Shown here: positions 8,453-17,423 of the stretch, in pieces
Numbering within the stretch: the first letter of the stretch is position 1
Layout of the letters: each line of letters begins with the position of its first letter
DNA from: DAIDKA01 sp036267975
GTDB taxonomy: Bacteria; Pseudomonadota; Gammaproteobacteria; Steroidobacterales; Steroidobacteraceae
DNA length: 64,000 bases
NCBI GenBank assembly: GCA_036267975.1
Contig: DATAVA010000049.1
Coordinates: 1 to 64,000, forward strand
Direction: 5' to 3'
The notes under the pieces: model-generated
The model's input: only the letters and a program-made list of their open reading frames with translations
Database searches by the model: none
Told to the model about the DNA's origin: nothing
Program-made: the position numbers and the translations under genes

Positions 8453-9889
8453 TTATTTGAACAGGTCCAACACATCCTTGGGTGCGCCCAGGTCAGCGGG
8501 CTTGTCCCAGCCCTGCTCGAACCACTTTTCCCAGTTCTGCGCCCAGGGTCGGCCATAGTAGTCGACGAAGTTCGGATCGTCCTTGCTGAGCTGCTGCGGC
8601 CGACCCTTCACGTTCTTGATGTTCGAGAGACATTCGATGAACGTGAAGCGGGCCTGCGGATCGCCGGCCGCCGCCCGCCGCAAAAACCGGTCCTTGACCC
8701 GCAGCGGCTGCACGTAGGCATCCGGGTCGTACCACACCGCCTCGTGATCGATGCCGATGAACTTGTGGTCCGCGTCGTAGAGGGGTTTGAAGGTCTCAAC
8801 CGTCTCCATCTTGTTCGAGAACTCGAACATGGTGTGCTGATCCCAGCCCTGGACATTCGCGGTCCAGCTGACGAGCGTGTCACCGTCCCAGAAGCCCACG
8901 GTCTCGCCATACCACTGCGGCACCTTCTGAACATGCTCGCGGCCGATGAGCACCTCGCGCAGGAAGTTGTCGGCGATACCGGAGAGGAACTCGACCCGCG
9001 TCGGCGTGATGGTCAGCTCGAAATTGCTGCCGCGCGAGGACGCCGCCCACCAGCGGATGAAGCCTTCCGGCAGGCAGAAGGAGGCATTCCATTGTTTCGA
9101 ATTGTCCACGGTCTCGTGGTAGAGCATCTGCACGTAGCGCTTCTGAAACTCCGGAGTCAGCAGCGATACCACGGTCGAGGCCTGCTCGATGCCGCCCCAC
9201 TGCCAGCGCTCCCCGCGACCCGGGCCGGCGACGCGGCGATCGGGACCGGTGAAACCGGGCGAATCCGTGCCGTTCGGATCGCGGATGTAGAAGCCATCCC
9301 AATCAGGCGTCGTCGCCTTGGTGTAGACCGTCGGGCCGCCGTGTGCCTTGGCCTGGGCCATCAGGGCCTCATAGTGTTCCTTGGCCGTCTTGTACGGATA
9401 CGGACTTACGATCCGCTCGCGGGGATAGTCGATCTGGCAATTCCCCCAGGAGGCCGAAGTCGGCGGACTGGCACCCATCCGTCCCGACTCCCACATCGCT
9501 TCGATCATCGATCGGGGAGTGTTGCAGCGGTAGTAGCGCGGATCCGACCACGAAGCCTTGTCTTTATAGAAATTCTTGCTCGTGAACATGTCCACCGGCA
9601 AAGGTTTGACGCCCGGCGGGGGTGGCTCCGAAACCGGCTTGGGCACCGCTCGCGGGCCAAAAATGACGCCGGCAACGCCCCTGGGGAACACTTCCGGGTC
9701 GCCGCGCTGCTGCGGCGTGAGAATCGTCGGTGGCGGCTCCGGCTGTCCGGTCAGGACCGGATTGCCGGTGGTCGCAGCTGCCGCCGTTTGTGCGGAAGCC
9801 TGCTGAACCGGTGCCTGCGCCAGTGTCATGGCGGCAAATGCTGCCACGAACAGCACAGCACCTTTGCCAGGAAAGTATCGACCCTTCAT
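8453..9889 (-). CDS. Exported protein of unknown function (478 aa)
   Basis: Begins with a signal peptide (MKGRYFPGKGAVLFVAAFAAMTLAQA) and a Pro/Ala-rich segment; the mature part shows no domain I can name. It has conserved-looking features: a CNTPRSMIEAMW segment near residue 120, FCLPEGFIRWW near 285, VPQWYGETVGFWDGDTLV near 340, and FTFIECLSNI near 435. The WYGxxVGFWxGDTLV pattern recurs in exported proteins of environmental Proteobacteria and Acidobacteria that often stand beside PQQ propellers or TonB receptors, as far as I recall. The stop lies 4 nt before the PQQ-type gene start, so the two are co-transcribed and may act together in the periplasm. Confidence 0.75.
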   Translation of the reverse strand: MKGRYFPGKGAVLFVAAFAAMTLAQAPVQQASAQTAAAATTGNPVLTGQPEPPPTILTPQQRGDPEVFPRGVAGVIFGPRAVPKPVSEPPPPGVKPLPVDMFTSKNFYKDKASWSDPRYYRCNTPRSMIEAMWESGRMGASPPTSASWGNCQIDYPRERIVSPYPYKTAKEHYEALMAQAKAHGGPTVYTKATTPDWDGFYIRDPNGTDSPGFTGPDRRVAGPGRGERWQWGGIEQASTVVSLLTPEFQKRYVQMLYHETVDNSKQWNASFCLPEGFIRWWAASSRGSNFELTITPTRVEFLSGIADNFLREVLIGREHVQKVPQWYGETVGFWDGDTLVSWTANVQGWDQHTMFEFSNKMETVETFKPLYDADHKFIGIDHEAVWYDPDAYVQPLRVKDRFLRRAAAGDPQARFTFIECLSNIKNVKGRPQQLSKDDPNFVDYYGRPWAQNWEKWFEQGWDKPADLGAPKDVLDLFK

Positions 9890-9967
9890 CGTGACGGCTC
9901 CTGTATTCGCCCCCCCGGCGAGGCTACAGGGTCGCCTGCCGCGAGCGCTTGTGCAAGAGCCAGCCGG

Positions 9968-11578
9968 TCAGTTGGACAGGGCGCGCGCCAGTGCCTCGCG
10001 CAGGACGCTGCGTGGATCGGTCACGCCGGCCGGGCGACGCCAGGCGATGAAGCCGTCCGGGCGCACCAGAGAGGCGCCGGCCCGCGTGATGCCGTAGCTG
10101 TCGCAGAACTTGCCGCTGCTGTCCGCCAGATCATGCTCCACGCGAAATGCATCCAACGGCATGCCGGCAAAGCGTTCCGGCAATGCCGCGGCCGCCCGCA
10201 GCCACTCTTCGCCATCCGGACCCGCGAACAGCACGAAGTTACCGATCAGATCCAATGTCGAAACGCGCCGACCCGCGTGCGTCATCCACACATGCGGTGC
10301 GCGCGAGCCAGGCCGCCCGTGCGTCCTGCGCGGATCCGCGTGCACGCCATCATTCGAACCGTAGAGGTAGCCAATCTCGATTTCGATGTCGGGCACCACG
10401 GCATCGATCTTCTGCGTGGACTGCAGCCACGGTGCCGTGCGCGTCACGTAACGCGAAAATGCCTGCTCCACCGTAAAATGCGCCACCGGCTTGCGCTCGC
10501 TCGCATAGCTGTCGAGCAGCCCTTCGGGCGCGTGGCCCTTCAGCACGAGCGCCAGCTTCCACGCCAGATTGTGTGCATCATGAATCCCGGTGTTGCCGCC
10601 GAACCCGCCGTTCGGCGGCATGAGATGCGCCGCATCACCCGCGATGAAAATGCGCCGGACCTGGAATTTTTCCGCGACGCACGCAGTCGCTCGCCAGCGG
10701 GTCATGCCATCGATCCTCACCGGCAGATCCGGCACGCCCACTCCGGCGCGAACCAGCTCCACGAGACGCGCTTCACTGACATCGGCCGAAGCATTGGCCG
10801 CCCCTTCGGGGTCGACCTTCGGATCGCCGACGATGTTCACGGCGAAAAAGCCGGCCTGCGCCGTGCGATTCATCCGGAAGAATCCGCCCACCACCGGATT
10901 GCTCACGTAGATGATCGACCAGGCCTTATCGCTCAGCCACAGCGACAGATCCGCCGTGAAATAGATGGTGAGGGAATTGGAGAATGCGCCGCGTCCTGCG
11001 TAACCGATGCCCAGCACTTCGCGCGCTTTGGAATGTCCGCCATCGGCCGCGATCAGGTAGCGGCCGCGCAGCGTGCGCGGTGTGCTCCCATCCAGGTCCT
11101 GGATTGCAACCGTGACCCCCGTGGCGTCCTGCCTCACATCCGTAATCTGCGCACCTTGAATCACGGTGGCCCCCGCTTCACGGGCGCGTGCACGCAGAAT
11201 GGGCTCGAGGTTCGGCTGATTCAGATACAGCCTGCGGCACGGACTGAGTTCTTCGACGCCTTCGTTCAGGCTCGGCATGATGTCAGCAAGCTTGCGGCCG
11301 GCCACCGACTCCAGCGCGACGATGGCCCCCTCCGGCACGAAATCCTTCGCGGAGCCTTCACGTACGGCATCCTCGATACCCAGGGAGCGAAACATCTCCA
11401 GCGTACGCATGTGGAAGAATGCCGCACGCGGGAGCGGTGAGCTTGCCTGCAAACGATCGATGGCGATCGAGCGAATGCCCCGCTGGGCGAGAAAGGCGGC
11501 CGCGCACAGACCCACGAGGCCCCCGCCGGCAATCAGTACCGGCGCTTCATCAACCGCATTCGCATCCGGTTCCGACAT
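9968..11578 (-). CDS. FAD-dependent aromatic hydroxylase (class A monooxygenase)
   Basis: 536 residues, the usual length for PHBH/pentachlorophenol-monooxygenase-type flavoproteins with a C-terminal thioredoxin-like extension. The Rossmann motif is at about residues 15-20 (GGGLVG). The mid-region contains LIAADGGHSKARE, the NAD(P)H/FAD fingerprint. The second FAD motif is IFIAGDAAHLMPPNGGFG at about 325-342, followed by NTGIHDAHNLAWKLA. Such enzymes add one oxygen atom to phenolic rings using NAD(P)H. The gene follows wrbA by 6 nt, and a quinone reductase is a natural partner when hydroxylation gives quinones. The substrate is not determinable from sequence. Confidence 0.9.
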   Translation of the reverse strand: MSEPDANAVDEAPVLIAGGGLVGLCAAAFLAQRGIRSIAIDRLQASSPLPRAAFFHMRTLEMFRSLGIEDAVREGSAKDFVPEGAIVALESVAGRKLADIMPSLNEGVEELSPCRRLYLNQPNLEPILRARAREAGATVIQGAQITDVRQDATGVTVAIQDLDGSTPRTLRGRYLIAADGGHSKAREVLGIGYAGRGAFSNSLTIYFTADLSLWLSDKAWSIIYVSNPVVGGFFRMNRTAQAGFFAVNIVGDPKVDPEGAANASADVSEARLVELVRAGVGVPDLPVRIDGMTRWRATACVAEKFQVRRIFIAGDAAHLMPPNGGFGGNTGIHDAHNLAWKLALVLKGHAPEGLLDSYASERKPVAHFTVEQAFSRYVTRTAPWLQSTQKIDAVVPDIEIEIGYLYGSNDGVHADPRRTHGRPGSRAPHVWMTHAGRRVSTLDLIGNFVLFAGPDGEEWLRAAAALPERFAGMPLDAFRVEHDLADSSGKFCDSYGITRAGASLVRPDGFIAWRRPAGVTDPRSVLREALARALSN

Positions 11579-11584
11579 GCCGCG

Positions 11585-12184
11585 TCAGCTCGCGAGCTTG
11601 GCGGCCATGGTGGCGATGTGCTTGCCCTGAAAGCGCGCGCCGTCGAGTTCGATCTTGCTCGGTTGCCGCTGGCCCTGACTGCCGGCGATCGTGGTCGCGC
11701 CGTAGGGGCTGCCGCCGACAATCTCATCGAGCGTCATCTGTCCCTGGAAGCTGTAAGGCAGACCGACGACGGCCAGGCCGAAATGCAGCAGATTGGTGAT
11801 GATCGAGAACAGCGTTGTCTCCTGGCCGCCGTGCTGAGCTGCGGTGGAGGCAAAAGCGCCGCCGATCTTCCCGTTCAGGGCCCCGCTCGCCCACAGGCCG
11901 CCCGCCTGGTCCAGAAAACTCGCCATCTGTGAAGCCATGCGCCCGAAACGGGTCGGACAGCCGACGATGATGGCGTCGTAGTTGCGCAGATCTTCGATGC
12001 TCGCCACCGGCGCCGCCTGGTCAACCTTGAAGTGTGCCGCCTTGGCGACATCCGGCGGCGCAGTCTCAGGGACGCGCTTTACGTCTACCGAAGCGCCGCT
12101 CGCGCGCGCTCCTTCGGCGACGGCATTCGCCATCGTCTCGATGTGACCGTAGGAGGAGTAATAGAGCACCAGCACTTTAGCCAT
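11585..12184 (-). CDS. wrbA: NAD(P)H:quinone oxidoreductase, WrbA type
   Basis: 199 residues, the normal WrbA length. Flavodoxin-like FMN binding is shown by VLYYSSYGHIETMA near the N-terminus, GCPTRFGRMASQM at about 80 and FASTAAQHGGQETT at about 112-125; GSPYGATTI near 162 is also typical. WrbA reduces quinones by two electrons and so avoids semiquinone radicals. ATG at 12184 is chosen because upstream residues have no family match. It is the first gene of the minus-strand run leading to the FAD hydroxylase and is transcribed away from the LysR gene. Confidence 0.93.
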   Translation of the reverse strand: MAKVLVLYYSSYGHIETMANAVAEGARASGASVDVKRVPETAPPDVAKAAHFKVDQAAPVASIEDLRNYDAIIVGCPTRFGRMASQMASFLDQAGGLWASGALNGKIGGAFASTAAQHGGQETTLFSIITNLLHFGLAVVGLPYSFQGQMTLDEIVGGSPYGATTIAGSQGQRQPSKIELDGARFQGKHIATMAAKLAS

Positions 12185-12255
12185 CGGGGAATCCTTTGCA
12201 GTTCGGCAGGGGGGGGTGGACAGTCGCGAGAATAGGCTCGCGCCGATTACTCGAC

Positions 12256-12285
12256 TAGATGGCATAATAGGACGGGTGTCATCTA
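12256..12285. promoter_or_regulatory. Inverted repeat between wrbA and lysR, candidate LysR operator
   Basis: Arms TAGATGGCA (12256-12264) and TGTCATCTA (12277-12285) match in 8 of 9 positions as an inverted repeat with a 12-nt spacer. A CATAAT hexamer at 12263-12268 could be a -10 element for the LysR gene. The position in the divergent wrbA/lysR gap fits the usual site of LysR self-binding. It overlaps one candidate lysR start (GTG 12276). Confidence 0.5.
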
Positions 12286-13223
12286 AAAATGCACGTAATG
12301 TGATCGACCTGAATCACACGCTTCTGTTCGTGGAAGTCGTGCGCGCGGGCAGCTTTGCGCAGGCCGGACACCGCATCGGAATGCCCGCCAATTCGGTCAG
12401 CCGCAAGATCCGGCAGCTCGAAACCCAGCTCGGCAGCCGGCTCATCCATCGCTCGACACGCAAGCTCAGTCTCACGGCTGCGGGCCGTGAGTTCTTCGCG
12501 CGGTGCGAGCCGTCCGTTGCCGCCCTGGTGGTGGCCGGAAAGGAATGGAACGATGGCGGAACCCCCGCCGGCAGCGTGATCCGCGTGGCCGCGCCCACCG
12601 ATTTCTTTGATGTCTTCCGGCTCGAATGGATCGCGGATTTTCTAACCGCTCATCCGCGGCTGCGGATGGAGTTCTTGCTGGATGACGCCAAGGCGGATCT
12701 CATCGCGGCGAGCATCGATGTGGCGTTCCGCGCGAAACACCTGGTGGAAGCCTGGCATGTGGGTCACAAGCTGGTTGATAGTCACTTCGCACTCGTGGCC
12801 AGCCCCGCCTATGTGGCCAGCCGCGGGGCGCCGGCGACACCCGCGGCCCTTGCCGCGCATGAGTGCCTGGTGCAATCAAGTCACCCCGAGGCGGTGATCT
12901 GGCAGCTGCACGGCCCCGACGGCACTGAGGCCATCGAGGTCACCGGACGGTTTCGCGCCAACGCCTCGCGCGTCGTACTGCAGGCCGCGGTCGCGGGTCT
13001 CGGCATCGCGCTGCTGCCGGATTCGGTGACCGCACCTGAAATCGCAGCCGGCCAGCTGCTCCGGATCCTGCCCCGCTATCGCCGCGACGGTGCGGACCTG
13101 TACGCCGTCTACGTGAGTCGCCATCAGATTCCGCAGGCGGTGACGGACTTCGTCAGCTTCATCGCGGAAAAGGTCCGTTCGACCTTGGCGCACACGTTTC
13201 CGGCGCTTCGAAATCTAAGGTAA
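12276..13223 (+). CDS. LysR-family transcriptional regulator
   Basis: About 315 residues. The N-terminal winged helix-turn-helix reads NHTLLFVEVVRAGSFAQAGHR and then SVSRKIRQLETQLGSRLIHRSTR; the effector-binding domain has GSVIRVAAPTDFFDVFRLEWI and ends VTDFVSFIAEKV. It belongs to the CrgA/DsdC-like subgroup with a conventional length. The start is uncertain: GTG 12276 and GTG 12300 are both in frame, and a longer form from 12216 is possible. It is transcribed away from wrbA and towards the aldehyde dehydrogenase 52 nt downstream, so either or both flanking units are likely targets. Confidence 0.9.
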   Translation: MSSKNARNVIDLNHTLLFVEVVRAGSFAQAGHRIGMPANSVSRKIRQLETQLGSRLIHRSTRKLSLTAAGREFFARCEPSVAALVVAGKEWNDGGTPAGSVIRVAAPTDFFDVFRLEWIADFLTAHPRLRMEFLLDDAKADLIAASIDVAFRAKHLVEAWHVGHKLVDSHFALVASPAYVASRGAPATPAALAAHECLVQSSHPEAVIWQLHGPDGTEAIEVTGRFRANASRVVLQAAVAGLGIALLPDSVTAPEIAAGQLLRILPRYRRDGADLYAVYVSRHQIPQAVTDFVSFIAEKVRSTLAHTFPALRNLR

Positions 13224-13275
13224 CCTGCCACCATTGCGCACGCTGCAGGCGGAAAACATAACGAGGTAGCAATCA

Positions 13276-14757
13276 ATGTCAAATTCAGTCAGCACGCCTT
13301 TGTACATCGGGGGCAAGGCACGACAGACCGCGGACAAGATGGCGATTGCGGATCCGGGCAAACCGGGTCTGGTCGTTGGGCACGCCGCGGCGGCCACCAC
13401 CCAGGACGTCAGCGATGCGGTCGCCGCCGCGAAGGCCGCCTACCCGGCCTGGGCGGCGCTCTCACCCCAGCAGCGCGCGGAGAAAATGCTGGCGGCGCTT
13501 GCGGGGATTGCCGAGAACCGCGATGCGGATGCGGCCATCCTGTCACAGGAGAATGGCAAGGTTCGCTTTGAGGGGTGGGTCGATTCACTGGTGCTGGAGC
13601 TGCGCTGGAAGCTGGCCTTAAGCCACGCCGACGAGGTCAATGCGTCGAAGGTATTGCCCCCCATTCATGGGGCGATTCCCGTCGAAACCACGGTGGCCTA
13701 CCAGCCGCTCGGGGTCGTCACCATCATCGTGCCCTTCAACTGGCCCATCGCCATTCTGGGCGCGGCGCTCCCGCATGCGCTGCTGGCCGGCAATACCGTC
13801 ATCGTGAAGCCTCCCCTGACGGCGCCGCTGGCCACCGCCCGCGTCGTGCAGCGCATTGCCGAACAGCTGCCGGCCGGCGTGCTCAACGTCGTTACGGGCG
13901 CCGATGCCAATATGAGCGCACTGATCCGCAATCCCGACGTGGCCAAGGTCTGTTTCACCGGCTCGGTCAACGGCGGCAAGAAGATGATGGAGCTGGCCTC
14001 GCACAGCCTCACCCGCGTCACGCTGGAACTTGGCGGCAACGATGCGGCCATCGTGCTGAAGGATGCGATCCTCGATGACGTGCACCTGGACCGCCTGTTT
14101 GCAGCCATCTACGACACCACCGGCCAGATCTGCATGAACGCCAAGCGGCTGTTCGTGCATACGTCGCGGCTCGATGAAGTCGTCAAGGGCCTGTCGGCGC
14201 GTCTGCAGAAGGTCAAGCTCGGTTATGGCCTCGACAAGGACACGACCATGGGCCCGCTGCATTCCCCAGCGCAGAAGACCTTTGTCGACAGTCTGATCAA
14301 GGAAGCGAAGGACTCCGGCGCGCAGGTACTGGAATTCGGCGAGTTGCCTGGCGGCGACATGAAGGGCGGCAATTTTGTACGCCCGGCCATCGTCGTCAAT
14401 CCCAAGCTCACCCTGCGCGTCGTGACCGAAGAGCAGTTCGGCCCCGTCATTCCGGTGATCCCGTTTGAAACCGAAGAGGATGCCGTACGAATGGCGAATG
14501 ACAGCTGGGCGGGCCTGGCCGGTTCGGTGTGGACGGCCGACCCCAAGACGGCCAATCGCATCGGCAGCCAGATGGTCTGCGGTTATGTCTGGGTCAACGA
14601 CCACGGCGCGACCCGCCTGGACCTGCGGGCGCCGTTCGGTGGCATGAAGGCTTCAGGGATCGGCCGCGAGCAGGGCATCGAAGGCGTCCGCGCCTTCCAG
14701 GACACCCGCTCCATCGCCCATCTGAACGCGGCCGCGCTGGCCTCGATGGCGCACTAG
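13276..14757 (+). CDS. NAD(P)-dependent aldehyde dehydrogenase
   Basis: 493 residues, full length for the ALDH superfamily. Visible landmarks are the cofactor-binding FTGSVNGGKKMM (about 233-244), the general-base Glu251 in LELGGN, and the nucleophile Cys286 in TTGQICMNAKR; spacing between Glu and Cys is as expected. The Gly-x-Asn in the C-terminal portion and the PFGGMKASGIGRE motif near the end are also present. It oxidises an aldehyde to the acid. GAGGTAG ahead of ATG 13276 is a plausible ribosome site. Placement downstream of LysR and near wrbA/hydroxylase suggests an aromatic or aliphatic aldehyde intermediate, which is inference. Confidence 0.93.
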   Translation: MSNSVSTPLYIGGKARQTADKMAIADPGKPGLVVGHAAAATTQDVSDAVAAAKAAYPAWAALSPQQRAEKMLAALAGIAENRDADAAILSQENGKVRFEGWVDSLVLELRWKLALSHADEVNASKVLPPIHGAIPVETTVAYQPLGVVTIIVPFNWPIAILGAALPHALLAGNTVIVKPPLTAPLATARVVQRIAEQLPAGVLNVVTGADANMSALIRNPDVAKVCFTGSVNGGKKMMELASHSLTRVTLELGGNDAAIVLKDAILDDVHLDRLFAAIYDTTGQICMNAKRLFVHTSRLDEVVKGLSARLQKVKLGYGLDKDTTMGPLHSPAQKTFVDSLIKEAKDSGAQVLEFGELPGGDMKGGNFVRPAIVVNPKLTLRVVTEEQFGPVIPVIPFETEEDAVRMANDSWAGLAGSVWTADPKTANRIGSQMVCGYVWVNDHGATRLDLRAPFGGMKASGIGREQGIEGVRAFQDTRSIAHLNAAALASMAH

Positions 14758-14817
14758 TCCTCGAAGAAGGCGCGCTGAATTGCGGCTGCGCAAGTGGCCG
14801 CCGTTCATTGCGCCTGC

Positions 14818-15246
14818 ATGCCCACCATGGCTTCCGCAACACAGCCGGTCACGAAGCAGCAATACGAGACGCTGGCGAATTTCCGCTACCAGGTGCGGCG
14901 GTTTCTGCGCTACAGCGAGCGCGTGACGCGCACGCAGGGCGTCACACCTCTTCAGTATCAGCTGATGTTGCAGGTTCAGGGCTATCCGGGGCGCGACTGG
15001 GCTACCGTCTCGGAGTTGGCCGAACGGCTACAAGCGAAGCATCACGGCGTCGGCGCCCTCCTCACCCGCTGTGCGAAACGCGGCCTGCTTGTCCGCAATG
15101 CCAGCATCTCGGACCGGCGCAGTGTCGAAGTGCGGTTGACGTCCAAGGGCAAGAAAACGCTGCAGCGCATCGCCCAACTGCATCTTCAGGAACTGGTGAC
15201 GCTGCAAGGTCAGCTCACCGTGGGTGGCAGACGCGCCCCCTCGTGA
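14818..15246 (+). CDS. MarR-family transcriptional regulator
   Basis: About 142 residues from ATG 14818 (ATG 14827 and GTG 14794 are alternatives). The winged-helix core includes TPLQYQLMLQVQG, WATVSELAERLQAKHHGV, and the wing DRRSVEVRLTSKGKK, matching MarR proteins that bind phenolic or oxidant ligands. The 3' end overlaps the convergent truncated-haemoglobin gene by 37 nt. No obvious target gene is divergent from it; the nearby ALDH ends 60 nt upstream on the same strand. Confidence 0.88.
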   Translation: MPTMASATQPVTKQQYETLANFRYQVRRFLRYSERVTRTQGVTPLQYQLMLQVQGYPGRDWATVSELAERLQAKHHGVGALLTRCAKRGLLVRNASISDRRSVEVRLTSKGKKTLQRIAQLHLQELVTLQGQLTVGGRRAPS

Positions 15247-15620
15247 AGGACTATCCGCTGTGAGGCCGCGACGCCAAACTCGAGACTCTGCGCAATCCGC
15301 CTGGCAATTCTGCCGAACTGCGCGGCCGCCTGCGGATCGCAATAGCGCTGCGTTGCCGCCGCAAACAATTCGAGCCACCGATCGAAATGCCTTACGTCAA
15401 TCGGCAGCGGCAGATGTCTGAGCATCGGTTGCCCCTGGTAGCGGCCAGTTTTCAGCAGCACGGATGACCAGAAGGCACAAAGCCGCTGCAGGTGCGACTC
15501 CCAATCCTTCACCTGCGCCGCAAAAATCGGACCCAGCAATTCGTCCTGGCGCACGTCAGCGTAAAACCCATGCACCAACCGCTCGATCATGGCTTCATCG
15601 ATGACGCCGCCGGGACTCAT
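15210..15620 (-). CDS. Group III truncated haemoglobin
   Basis: 136 residues. Group III truncated-globin features are visible: IERLVHGFYADVRQDELLGPIFAAQV at the B/C/E start, WESHLQRLCAFWSSVLL, and the F-helix region MLRHLPLPIDVRHFDRWLELF with the probable proximal histidine in HLPLPIDVRHFDRW. Such globins are thought to act in oxygen, NO or peroxide chemistry. Its start overlaps the stop of the CLC-channel gene by 4 nt (15617-15620), so it lies immediately downstream in the same operon, and its 3' end overlaps the MarR gene on the other strand. Confidence 0.88.
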   Translation of the reverse strand: MSPGGVIDEAMIERLVHGFYADVRQDELLGPIFAAQVKDWESHLQRLCAFWSSVLLKTGRYQGQPMLRHLPLPIDVRHFDRWLELFAAATQRYCDPQAAAQFGRIARRIAQSLEFGVAASQRIVLHEGARLPPTVS

Positions 15621-17404
15621 GGATCAATCCGGCCTAGAAAATCAAAATTGCGCTCGCGGTTGACGTCCTCATCGTGCAGCAGTCGCGAAGGCTTGAGAAG
15701 GTCGCTGCGACTGACGATCCCGACGATATGCAAGGAGGCGGCGCTGTCAACGATGGGGATGCGCTCGGTACCACCGGCTGCCAGCTGTGACGCCACCATC
15801 CGGCACGTATCCCCTGGGGTCGCGAACGCCTCGATGGGTTGCCCTGCGAGCAGCTCCGACACCGGTCGTTCAAGTCCATCCGGTAGCCAAGCCTGCAACT
15901 TCGTGCGGTCCAGCATGCCGATCAGTTTCCGCTCCAGTACCACCGGGTATGCGCGATGCAGCTGTTCGGGTCCAAAGTATTCACGCAATACATTGCCGGC
16001 ATGCATGGATCCGTCGATGGTCAGGACGGAACGTGTCATTACCTCGTCGACGAAGTGCCGATCCAGAGGATCAACGCCATATTCCCGATAAACATGCCGC
16101 CCACGGCGTGCAATCTTCTCCGTGAGGATCGAACGTGGCATGACAATGACGGTGAAGCCATACGCCACAACGCAGCCCAGAATGGTGGGCAGGAAGGCGT
16201 TGACGTCATGCGTCAGGCCGAACGCAAACACCACCGCGGTCAGGGGAGCGCGCATGGTCCCGCCAAGAATGGACGCCATGCACACGAGCGCCCACAGCTC
16301 CGGACTGCCTCCCGGCAACCATGGCCCGAGCACCGTTCCCAGGCCTGCACCGATCGTGAGCAGCGGCGCGAGGACGCCGCCGGAAGTCCCGGAGCCCAGG
16401 GCGACGACCCAGATGCAGGTTTTCACGAGCAGCAGGCCGATCGCAGCACTCAGGAGCACGTGATTCTGCAGCAGATCGCCGATCACGTCATATCCGACCC
16501 CCAGCGCCCGGGGTTGCATGAACCCACCGATCCCGACGACCAGACCGCCCAGCGCCGGCCACCACATCCAATGGATTTTCAGGTGCCCGAAGAAATCTTC
16601 CACGTAATAGACGAAATTGGTCATCAGCGCCGACAGCGCGCCGCTGGCCAGGCCCGCGATCACACACGACAGCATCGCGATCATGCTGGGCGCGGGCGTC
16701 GTCAGCGGAAACAAGGGCCCCGCCACGGCCCACAATGGTCGCAGAAAGCCAGCAACGGCGCAGCTGATCGCCACGGGCAGCAAACTGCGCGGCCGCAACT
16801 CGAACAACAGCAATTCGACCGCGAGCAGCACCGCCGCCAGGGGCGTGCCGAACACGGCGGTCATACCCGCACAGGCGCCCGCCACCAGCAGCGCCTTGCG
16901 CTCCGAGGCAGTCAGGTGAAATGCCTGAGCCAGCAAGGAGGCAGCTGCCCCGCCGGTCATGATGATCGGTCCTTCCGCTCCGAACGGACCGCCGCTGCCG
17001 ATCGCAATGCCGGAAGAGAGCGGTTTGAGGATCGCGATCTTCGGCGACATGCGGCTTTTGCCGAATAGAATCGCCTCAATGGCCTCGGGTATGCCATGGC
17101 CGCGGATCTTCTCGCTGCCAAAACGGGCGATGAGCCCGACAATGAGACCACCGATCGCCGGCACGAGGATGACGGTGAGCCCGAGGTGATTTTGGGCGGG
17201 TGAACGGTCGGCCAGCGAGACCGTCTGATAAAAGAAGATATTGGTAAACAGACGGATAGCCGCCAGCAGCACCGCGGCCCCGACCGTGCTGATGCCCCCG
17301 ATCACCACCGCAAATATGGAAAGCATGAGCAACCGGTTTCCGGTTGCGAAATCGCGGCCACGAGGCAAATCTTCATCTGAACTGCGATCAATCACGGATA
17401 TCAC
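15617..17404 (-). CDS. CLC-family chloride channel/antiporter with CBS domains
   Basis: About 595 residues from a GTG at 17404. The CLC core (about 15-430) contains the ion-filter GSGGPFGAEGP, which keeps the gating Glu, the HGIPEAIE segment, and GSGTSGGVLAPLLTIGAGLG. Two C-terminal CBS domains follow (DEVMTRSVLTIDGSM onward and ELLAGQPIEAFATPGDTCRMVA onward), which usually sense adenine nucleotides. A longer open frame reaches 17527, but a TATGAT -10-like box (17450-17455, minus strand) puts the likely transcript start near 17440, which favours the shorter protein. It probably exchanges Cl- and H+ or passes Cl-. Confidence 0.9.
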   Translation of the reverse strand: MISVIDRSSDEDLPRGRDFATGNRLLMLSIFAVVIGGISTVGAAVLLAAIRLFTNIFFYQTVSLADRSPAQNHLGLTVILVPAIGGLIVGLIARFGSEKIRGHGIPEAIEAILFGKSRMSPKIAILKPLSSGIAIGSGGPFGAEGPIIMTGGAAASLLAQAFHLTASERKALLVAGACAGMTAVFGTPLAAVLLAVELLLFELRPRSLLPVAISCAVAGFLRPLWAVAGPLFPLTTPAPSMIAMLSCVIAGLASGALSALMTNFVYYVEDFFGHLKIHWMWWPALGGLVVGIGGFMQPRALGVGYDVIGDLLQNHVLLSAAIGLLLVKTCIWVVALGSGTSGGVLAPLLTIGAGLGTVLGPWLPGGSPELWALVCMASILGGTMRAPLTAVVFAFGLTHDVNAFLPTILGCVVAYGFTVIVMPRSILTEKIARRGRHVYREYGVDPLDRHFVDEVMTRSVLTIDGSMHAGNVLREYFGPEQLHRAYPVVLERKLIGMLDRTKLQAWLPDGLERPVSELLAGQPIEAFATPGDTCRMVASQLAAGGTERIPIVDSAASLHIVGIVSRSDLLKPSRLLHDEDVNRERNFDFLGRIDP

Positions 17405-17423
17405 GTACAAATTCTCGAGGTCT

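Noticed and set aside
8744..11440. Very long open frame (about 898 codons) on the plus strand
   Set aside because: It lies opposite two well-supported minus-strand genes, lacks any domain, and has the Arg/His-rich composition expected from an antisense frame in GC-rich DNA.
12209..12216. Run of eight G as a possible phase-variation tract upstream of lysR
   Set aside because: It lies in the non-coding gap outside any promoter element I can define; GC-rich DNA makes such runs common.
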